DNA of 64,000 bases, from the NCBI GenBank assembly GCA_964517265.1, contig CAZFBS010000002.1, positions 62,001-126,000 on the forward strand, in the 5' to 3' direction. The DNA comes from REEP01 sp964517265 (GTDB taxonomy: Bacteria; Pseudomonadota; Alphaproteobacteria; Rhodospirillales; Defluviicoccaceae). Positions 57,737 to 64,000 of this stretch are shown piece after piece (position 1 is the first letter of the stretch; each line of letters opens with the position of its first letter). Position numbers and translations under genes: made by a program. The notes under the pieces were generated by a model. That model saw only the letters and a program-made list of their open reading frames with translations. It searched no databases and had not been told where the DNA came from.

Positions 57737-58642
57737 CTATCCTTCGGCCGGTGGTGAGGCATCCCACAGCTCGACTTCCTCCCTCGGCGGATGCCGGGCA
57801 ATGAAGTCGCTCAAGCATACCGGCTGAACATCGACGGCGGCGGTGGCAATCTGTTCCATGAAAGGAGCAAAGAAATGCCCGAAAAAGCCGGACTGTTCGT
57901 GCATCTGCCGGAACCAGCCGCCATTCTCGCCATCCGACCACGTTGTCAGAAGAAGGGGGCGCTCGGCCGGCAAGGTGGAGGATCGGACCCGGCTTTGGAT
58001 CGCCTTCATGAACGCCGGCGGGTCGATCCCGTTTGTCTGCGCAAGCGAAAGTTCCTGATCGCGGGGAACGACAACGATCGAGTGATCGTCCACGCTCAAC
58101 CGGTATAGTTGAAGCGAACCCGCAATATCTTGCCCAGAACGAAGGAGCGCTTGATCGACAACGACATACTCGTAGCCGGCGTTGAGGAGGGCTGGAACGA
58201 TTTCGGCAGAAAACGCCATTTCCGACGGCCAGAATCCCCGAGGCGCGCGGCCAAACACCTTTGTCATCATCTGCCGGCTTCGAGAAAGTTGATCCTCCCA
58301 GTCGTCTGGGGGAATCACGGGAATAACGGGATAATCATAGCCCATTCCGATCAGCTCGATATTTCGCGCGTTCGCGTACTGATCGAGAATCGCCGGGATA
58401 TCGACAATCCTGCGATAGCGGTCGACAATATCAGGATCGCAGAGTTGCTCCAACAGCACGCCGGAGAAGCCCACGTGCATTCGGGCATGATCCGAATACG
58501 TGTGGACATAGCGTGGCACCCGCTCGTAACACCGGATGATCTGTTCCGCCATGAGCGGCTCGCAGTCGATCAACAGCCGAAGGTTGCCGGGCGGCTGATG
58601 CATATGCAAGCCGAGGGCATGATAAAGCGGCGCTTGTGCCAT
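57737..58642 (-). CDS. short glycoside hydrolase family 57 protein
   Basis: A 301-residue GH57-type protein, shorter than its neighbour. Seen: MAQAPLYHALGLHMHQPPGNLRLL, VGFSGVLLEQLCDPDIVDRY, GFWPSEMAF with the Glu, and LLTTWSDGENGGWF. All motifs of the N-terminal barrel are present but the C-terminal region is cut short (about 100 residues less than its paralogue). It may be a reduced enzyme or need a partner. ATG 58642 is chosen; the open frame starts 19 codons earlier. It lies 80 bases downstream of glgA. Confidence 0.82.
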   Translation of the reverse strand: MAQAPLYHALGLHMHQPPGNLRLLIDCEPLMAEQIIRCYERVPRYVHTYSDHARMHVGFSGVLLEQLCDPDIVDRYRRIVDIPAILDQYANARNIELIGMGYDYPVIPVIPPDDWEDQLSRSRQMMTKVFGRAPRGFWPSEMAFSAEIVPALLNAGYEYVVVDQALLRSGQDIAGSLQLYRLSVDDHSIVVVPRDQELSLAQTNGIDPPAFMKAIQSRVRSSTLPAERPLLLTTWSDGENGGWFRQMHEQSGFFGHFFAPFMEQIATAAVDVQPVCLSDFIARHPPREEVELWDASPPAEG

Positions 58643-58722
58643 GGCCCGACTCCGTCTACGGCGGGATGGTATGAGTGGGCTCTCCGCATCAGGGCTCAAA
58701 GCGAAGGGCCTATCCTCCGGAC

Positions 58723-60195
58723 CTATTTAGCACGGATGTGGTCGTAGATGGCGAGATAGTGCGCTCCGGAGGTCCCCCAGGAATAGTCCGAGGCCATGCC
58801 GTTGACGACGAGACGCTTGAAGTCTCGCGGATAAGCTTGCCAAAGACCGATCGCGCGGCTCAGTGCCGACTCCAGAGCCGGAAAATCGGGATCGTGAAAC
58901 AGGTAGCCGTTGCGGAGCTCCGGCGGCTGATCAGAGTAATCGCGATCGAAGACGGTATCGACAAGGCCGCCGACCGCCCGCACGACGGGCACGGCGCCAT
59001 AACGCATGGCGATCAGCTGGGCGAGGCCGCACGGTTCGAACAGACTAGGGACGACGATAATGTCCGCTCCTGCATAGATCAGGTGGGCGAGCTGCTCATT
59101 GAAGCCAATTTCAAGGTGAACGTCCGCATTGTTGTTGAGGTGATTCTTGAGGTGCCAAAAGTGATTGTTGATCCCGGAATCTCCGGCAGCGCCTAGAAGG
59201 ACGAACTGCGCACCCTGCTCCAGCGCATAGAACAACGCGTGCTGGATCAGGTGGACTCCTTTCTGGGCGTCAAGCCGACCAACATAGGCAACGAGCGGCT
59301 TGAAATCCTTGCGAATCCACAGCCGTTCCCGCAGCGCTTCCTTGTTCGGATATTTGGCATCCGTGTCCCATGCATTGTAATGCGAGGGGATGAAGCGGTC
59401 CGTCTCCGGATTCCAGACGTCGTAATCGACGCCGTTCAACACACCGCCGAATTTACCCCCATGTAAGGCGAGAGTGGGACCTAGCCCATGTCCCTGGTCG
59501 GTGTATCGTGCCTCCCAGGCATGGTGCGGTGAGACCGTATTGACGTGGTTCGCATAGACAATCCCCCCTTTCATCAAATTGATGGCGGAAGGGTTGAAGT
59601 TATCTTGAAGTTTGTCCGGGTGCCGGAAGTACTCAGGGCGGCATAAACCCGTTGCCCAAAGAACCTGCTCGCCAGTAATCCCCTGGTGCTTGAAGTTATG
59701 GATCGTGTAGCAGACACGAACCTTATCCAGGCCAAGATCATGGTAAACTTCATAGAGTAAAACAGGAACAAGTGCTGCCTGCCAATCATGGCAATGGATA
59801 ATATCCGGGCGTTTTCCGGATTTCAGGACAAATTCCATCGCCGCCTTGCAAAAGAAAGAAAACCGCAAGGCATCATCGTTGTTTCCGTAAAAACACCCGC
59901 GCTGAAAGAAGTTATCTTGAGAATGTGGCTCAATGAAAAAACATTTTCGGCCGTGAACGAAACCAAACCAGACCGAGCAGACAATCGAGATATTATGCCA
60001 GGGAACCCATAACTCATCCCATATCTTATGGAGACCCCAAATTTCATCGTACCACATGCAGTCATACTTGGGCAGAATGATCTCAACGGAGTTGCCTCGG
60101 ATCTCAAGCTCCCGGCTCAATCCGAACACCACATCTCCAAGCCCCCCCACTTTGGCGACGGGAGCGAGTTCAGATGAAATCATGACGATAAACAT
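58723..60195 (-). CDS. glgA: glycogen synthase
   Basis: A 490-residue GT5 glycogen/starch synthase. Seen: MFIVMISSELAPVAKVGGLGDVVFGLSRELEIRGN with the KVGGLGDV ADP-glucose loop, the DIIHCHDWQAALVP box, YAGADIIVVPSLFEPCGLAQLIAMRYGAVPVVRAVGGLVDTVFD, the conserved C-terminal glycosyl-binding motif. It uses an NDP-glucose to extend alpha-1,4-glucan. ATG 60195 is chosen over the longer frame because the family starts directly before FIVMISSE. It lies downstream of glgP on the same strand. Confidence 0.93.
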   Translation of the reverse strand: MFIVMISSELAPVAKVGGLGDVVFGLSRELEIRGNSVEIILPKYDCMWYDEIWGLHKIWDELWVPWHNISIVCSVWFGFVHGRKCFFIEPHSQDNFFQRGCFYGNNDDALRFSFFCKAAMEFVLKSGKRPDIIHCHDWQAALVPVLLYEVYHDLGLDKVRVCYTIHNFKHQGITGEQVLWATGLCRPEYFRHPDKLQDNFNPSAINLMKGGIVYANHVNTVSPHHAWEARYTDQGHGLGPTLALHGGKFGGVLNGVDYDVWNPETDRFIPSHYNAWDTDAKYPNKEALRERLWIRKDFKPLVAYVGRLDAQKGVHLIQHALFYALEQGAQFVLLGAAGDSGINNHFWHLKNHLNNNADVHLEIGFNEQLAHLIYAGADIIVVPSLFEPCGLAQLIAMRYGAVPVVRAVGGLVDTVFDRDYSDQPPELRNGYLFHDPDFPALESALSRAIGLWQAYPRDFKRLVVNGMASDYSWGTSGAHYLAIYDHIRAK

Positions 60196-60516
60196 GAAGG
60201 TCCTTTTCTTACGCCTCGGCGTTCCCCTGATGAGCCGTCTCCGCCGGTCCGCAGGCTCACTACCGACGAAGACGCGATGCACAATTGCCTTTGTGCGGCG
60301 CAATAACCCAATCGTGGAAGATGTACAGGGTTTCGGCGTTGAACGAAACCAGAGATAAAGGTGCCGGCTCCTTTACAACGCGGCGAGAAGGATTGCAGCC
60401 TTCGCGGACAAGCCTCGTCTGCCATGATGCCAACGCTTTGGAGAATGGGTGGATCCCCTTTCTGATCGGTGATCCACCATCCCCTTACGGCAGGCCCTCA
60501 GAATGGACCCTGGCTC
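60196..60516. other. intergenic region between glgP and glgA
   Basis: 321 bases without a gene I can support. An 8-base-pair inverted repeat (GGTGGATC ... GATCCACC, 60448-60478) lies about 40 bases beyond the glgP stop, without a T-run. The remainder presumably holds the glgA promoter; no clear -10/-35 pair was seen. Confidence 0.4.
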
Positions 60517-63027
60517 TCAGCCTTCCGCTTCGACGTCGACAGGCTCGACCTTCCAGATTTCGTTCGCGTATTCAGCGATTGTCCGATCTGAACTGAAGCG
60601 TCCCGTTCTTGCAATATTGATGATGGCTTTCTCCGTCCAGCTCTCTTGATCACGATAGAGGCGATCAACTCTCATCTGAGCCTCAATGAACGGCGGCAGG
60701 TCCGCGAGGTGCATATAGTAGTCCCCCTCGTCAATCAGCGCCGAGACGAGCGGGCGGAAGATACCCGGCTCGTTCAGGCTGAAGAAATCGGTCCGAATGA
60801 GGTCGATGGCGCGGCGAATCTCTTCATCGCTCTGGTAGATTTCCCGAGGATTGTAGTGAGCCCGCCGTTCCGCGACCTGTTCCGCCGTGAGGCCGAAAAT
60901 GAAAATGTTCTCGTCACCGACCTCGTCCCGGATCTCGACATTCGCACCATCAAGGGTGCCGATCGTCAAAGCTCCATTCATGGCAAACTTCATGTTGCCG
61001 GTACCGGAGGCCTCCATCCCTGCTGTCGAAATCTGTTCGCTCAGTTCCGCCGCCGGAATGATCTTTTCGGCCAGCGAGACGCGGTAGTCCGGCAGGAATA
61101 CCACCTTCAGCTTGTCCTTTAGGTCCGGATCATAGTTGACGACACCGCCGACTTGATTGATGAGCTTGATGATCAGCTTGGCGATGAAATATCCTGGTGC
61201 TGCTTTGCCGGCGAAAATAAACGTTCGCGGCACGATATCGATGTCGGGATTGTCTTTGATGCGATTGAACATGACAATTGCGTAAAGGCAGAGCAACAGC
61301 TGCCGCTTGTATTCGTGGATCCGCTTGATCTGAACGTCAAACATCGAATCGGGAGAGATTGACAGGCCGAGCTCCCGGCGGATGTATTCAGACAGCGCAA
61401 CCTTATTGCCATGTTTTATCTGCTTAATCTTGCGCCTGAACGCCGCATCCTGCGCGAATTTCTCGATGCCACGGACCTGGTCCAGATCCGTGATCCAGTC
61501 GTCGCCGACGGCTTCCGTAATGAGTTTGGCAAGACCGGGATTGGCCTTGAGCAGCCACCGCCGCGGCGTTACCCCGTTTGTCTTGTTGTTGAAGCGCTGC
61601 GGATAAAAATCCGCGAAATCTGGCATTGCTCGTTCTTTGAGAAGCCGGGTGTGAAGAGCGGCAACCCCATTGGTCGATTTGCTGCCGACCACGCACAGGT
61701 TGGCCATCTTTACCTGTTTCTCCGGGTACTCCTCGATGAGGCTCATCCGCTGCAACCGGTCGGTGTCACCGGGATAGCGCGTGGCCACTTTGCGCAGGAA
61801 CTGGCTGTTGATCTCATAGATAATCTGCAGATGCCGCGGCAGCAGGCGCTCGAACATGCTCACCGGCCACTTCTCCAGCGCCTCGGGCAGAAGCGTGTGA
61901 TTGGTGTAGGCGGTCGCGTTGACCGTCAGTTCCCATGCTTTGCGCCAATCCAGTTCCTCATGGTCGATCAAAATGCGCATGAGTTCCGGCACCACGACGG
62001 CCGGATGGGTATCATTCATCTGGATCGCGACCTTATCGGGGAATGACGACCAGTCGTTGTTGTCGGCCTTGAACCGGCGAATGATGTCTTGCACGGAGCA
62101 CGAGACGAAGAAGTACTGCTGACGCAGCCGCAACTCCCGACCGGCATAAATGGCATCGCTGGGGTAGAGAACCTTGGTAAGGTTCTCCGCCATCACCTTA
62201 TCTTCGACAGCCTCCACATAAGAGCCCCGGCTGAAATCGTGGAAGTCGAAGTCCTGGGTTGCCCCGGCTGTCCATAGTCGCAGCGTATTGACGTTGTAGG
62301 AGCCGTAGCCGACCACCGGGGTGTCGTACGGCATGCCGATGATCGGGCGTGTGTCCTGCCAGCGCCAGCGAGTGACGCCATTCAGGCGGACCGGCTCAGC
62401 ATGACCGCCGAACTGAACGTTATAGGAGTATTCCGGGTGCGGAATTTCCCAGGGATTGCCCATGCGGAGCCAGTTATCGGGTTCCTCGACTTGGTAGCCG
62501 TTTTCGATCCGCTGTTTGAAGATGCCATAATCGTACCGGATTCCGTAGCCGATGGCGGGCAGCTTCAGCGTTGCCATCGAATCGAGAAAGCAGGCGGCAA
62601 GACGGCCAAGCCCCCCGTTCCCGAGGGCCGCATCCACCTCGACGTCGCGCAACACGTCCCAGTCCAGCCCGAGACGTTTCATGGCCTCGCGGCACGTCTC
62701 CTCCATCAGCAGGCTGATGACGTTGTTGCCCATCGCGCGACCGATCAGGAACTCAAGCGAGAGGTAGCAGATCCGTTTGACGTTGCGGTGGTGGTAAGCC
62801 TGTTGCGTATTGATCCAGCGGCCGACAAGACGGTCGCGAACGGCAAGAGCAAGGGCGTGGTAACGGTCCTGCGTGGTCGCCGAATACTGATCCTTCGCGA
62901 GCGTGAATTGCAGATGAAAATTGAAGCTGTGGATCAAACTCTCGACATCGGTGCCGGTGTGATAATTGGCCGGCAGTCCCTGCAGCGCGGTCTCGGTTTT
63001 GGTGCTTGTCCGTGCTTGAGGTTTCAT
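60517..63027 (-). CDS. glgP: glycogen/alpha-glucan phosphorylase
   Basis: An 836-residue GT35 phosphorylase. Seen: NVKRICYLSLEFLIGRAMGNNVISL, DAALGNGGLGRLAACFLDSMATLKLPAIGYGIRYDYGIFKQ, NGVAALHTRLLK, NGVTPRRWLLKANPGLA, and the PLP Lys box EASGTGNMKFAMNGALTIGTLDGANVEI. It releases glucose-1-phosphate from glycogen. ATG 63027 is preceded by GGGAGGGAG; the frame is open to 63078. Cluster with glgA and GH57 genes points to a storage-glycogen module. Confidence 0.94.
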   Translation of the reverse strand: MKPQARTSTKTETALQGLPANYHTGTDVESLIHSFNFHLQFTLAKDQYSATTQDRYHALALAVRDRLVGRWINTQQAYHHRNVKRICYLSLEFLIGRAMGNNVISLLMEETCREAMKRLGLDWDVLRDVEVDAALGNGGLGRLAACFLDSMATLKLPAIGYGIRYDYGIFKQRIENGYQVEEPDNWLRMGNPWEIPHPEYSYNVQFGGHAEPVRLNGVTRWRWQDTRPIIGMPYDTPVVGYGSYNVNTLRLWTAGATQDFDFHDFSRGSYVEAVEDKVMAENLTKVLYPSDAIYAGRELRLRQQYFFVSCSVQDIIRRFKADNNDWSSFPDKVAIQMNDTHPAVVVPELMRILIDHEELDWRKAWELTVNATAYTNHTLLPEALEKWPVSMFERLLPRHLQIIYEINSQFLRKVATRYPGDTDRLQRMSLIEEYPEKQVKMANLCVVGSKSTNGVAALHTRLLKERAMPDFADFYPQRFNNKTNGVTPRRWLLKANPGLAKLITEAVGDDWITDLDQVRGIEKFAQDAAFRRKIKQIKHGNKVALSEYIRRELGLSISPDSMFDVQIKRIHEYKRQLLLCLYAIVMFNRIKDNPDIDIVPRTFIFAGKAAPGYFIAKLIIKLINQVGGVVNYDPDLKDKLKVVFLPDYRVSLAEKIIPAAELSEQISTAGMEASGTGNMKFAMNGALTIGTLDGANVEIRDEVGDENIFIFGLTAEQVAERRAHYNPREIYQSDEEIRRAIDLIRTDFFSLNEPGIFRPLVSALIDEGDYYMHLADLPPFIEAQMRVDRLYRDQESWTEKAIINIARTGRFSSDRTIAEYANEIWKVEPVDVEAEG

Positions 63028-63607
63028 TTTTTCTCTCCCTCCCTGGTTAGCCCCCGATGGGTCAATGGTTGTGGACATCCCGACGCCGACGAACCGGCAT
63101 TCGTGACATCAAGCCTCGTCGTACTCTCACACGCGCCGCGGCCGGTGCCGCCGGCACGAAGCGGTATTTTGGAAGGACATCATGCAATCACCAATCCGTC
63201 GGCGGCGGAAGACATTCAGACCCCGTTGCTCCGGATATGATGCGGCGTCAAGCGCGATATTCCCTGATGGCCGGAAATCCTTCCCGGTCTCCTGATCGAT
63301 GGCCCGGGCGCTGGGATCATAGCCTGACTGAGACGCTTCTTCAAACGCGGTGCGGACGGAAGATAGAAGGGACAACCTACCGGTCCCCTCACAACATGGG
63401 CAAGCTGCGATGCAGCCTCGCGGCGTCGCCTTCACAGCGCCGCGTATCCGCGTTACAACCCCGCCATCTGCCGCAAGCATGGCAGCAATGCCGGCTGGCG
63501 CCCTGGCGATGTCGGCAGCGGCCTCGGCCTCAATTGCGGTGGTCAGGAGCATCAGCGGGCGGCGATCATCGTGCCGGCTCGTTGGGCTGCTCTCGAGCGA
63601 AAGGACG
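63028..63607. other. gap before the last open frame
   Basis: 580 bases between the glgP start and a new plus-strand gene. A long minus-strand frame crosses it and continues antisense through the following gene; I see no start signal or recognisable domain for it, except a CPCCEGTG run that looks like half of a zinc motif. I see no other element. Confidence 0.4.
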
Positions 63608-64000
63608 ATGATGATGAACGATGGCGTCAAAGGGAACGGTGAAGACGAGGCCGCGGGGGAAGCACCGGCCAGTTCGCCCTCAATCCAGAAGAGGTCTGCC
63701 CGTCGCCCGCAGGCGAGACAGTCCGCCGGTGTTCCCGAAGCGAAGACCGAGGCAAAGGCCAACAGTTCCCCAAACAAGAAGGATGCTCCGTCGGCAACAT
63801 CCACGCTGAGCGCGCGCACCTCTCTGACGCATCCGCCTGCGAAAGGCGGGGTCATATCGCGAAACGGGCAGGCGCCGAGCGATAAAGAGGACAATCAAGC
63901 GACCAAGGCGGCGGTCGCTGCGCCGGAGAATGTGCCGGCGGGACGATCGAAGACAGAGGCGCCATTATCGGCGGATGCGATGCCGTCACAAGAGACTCCG
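63608..64000 (+). CDS. low-complexity hydrophilic protein, partial at the window end
   Basis: An open frame of 131 codons running off the right edge. Three consecutive ATGs (63608, 63611, 63614) follow GAAAGGA. The product (MMMNDGVKGNGEDEAAGEA...) is rich in Ala, Ser, Pro, Lys and Glu with no hydrophobic run, so it is probably a disordered N-terminus. No family is recognisable from this part. The continuation outside the window would decide what it is. Confidence 0.5.
   Translation, partial: MMMNDGVKGNGEDEAAGEAPASSPSIQKRSARRPQARQSAGVPEAKTEAKANSSPNKKDAPSATSTLSARTSLTHPPAKGGVISRNGQAPSDKEDNQATKAAVAAPENVPAGRSKTEAPLSADAMPSQETP

Noticed and set aside
63127..63894. A 255-codon minus-strand open frame with a CPCCEGTG run
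   Set aside because: Half of it is antisense to a better supported plus-strand frame with a ribosome site; no start signal or complete zinc motif.

Overview
The window is about 64 kb of GC-rich DNA (AT-rich only in a few promoter-like gaps) from what looks like an alphaproteobacterium, probably of the Rhodospirillales type. The lineage is inferred from gene content and order: bolA, a CNNM/CBS exporter, aroB-aroK and xerD together; glnB-glnA behind a sigma-54 promoter; a cysG-DUF2849-cysI-DUF934-cysH operon; and a VUT-family queuosine-precursor transporter. One 100-N gap at 40042-40141 has an identical 55-base repeat on each side. This is the mark of a draft or metagenome assembly, not of biology.

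Layout. 1-6.0 kb: housekeeping genes (J-domain protein fragment, bolA, DUF2889, CBS protein, CNNM exporter, aroB, aroK, xerD). 6.2-31 kb: a long, mostly co-directional and translationally coupled locus built around the peptide-derived redox cofactor mycofactocin. 31.1-39.4 kb: a GST-like gene and a six-gene membrane complex that resembles hydrogenase-4 but lacks the Ni-binding cysteines (an Ehr-type complex), next to a small XRE regulator. 39.8-43.5 kb: a lipoprotein split by the assembly gap, parE, a small membrane protein and yhhQ. 43.8-48.5 kb: assimilatory sulfate reduction. 48.5-52.8 kb: modEABCD molybdate uptake with a convincing ModE operator. 53-56.3 kb: a PLP aminotransferase and glnB-glnA. 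56.4-63 kb: glycogen metabolism (two GH57 enzymes, glgA, glgP). 63.6 kb to the end: the start of a low-complexity protein.

The main item is the mycofactocin locus. It encodes the precursor MftA (C-terminal IDGMCGVY), the peptide chaperone MftB, the radical SAM enzyme MftC, the creatininase-like peptidase MftE, the glycosyltransferase MftF and a candidate MftM-like methyltransferase. Its likely clients are an NDMA-dependent-methanol-dehydrogenase-like alcohol dehydrogenase, a mycofactocin-type SDR, and an aldehyde dehydrogenase with DUF779. It also carries a MoxR-type ATPase with a remarkable histidine-rich tail and a CoxE-like VWA partner, two tandem FadH/OYE oxidoreductases, a complete FixABCX-like electron-transfer module, and a FIST-hybrid kinase-response regulator set resembling the NosP/NahK type. 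No mftD or mftG was found in the window. I infer an alcohol oxidation system in which MFT-dependent dehydrogenases pass electrons through the OYE enzymes and FixABCX to quinone, with dedicated metal insertion and dedicated sensing.
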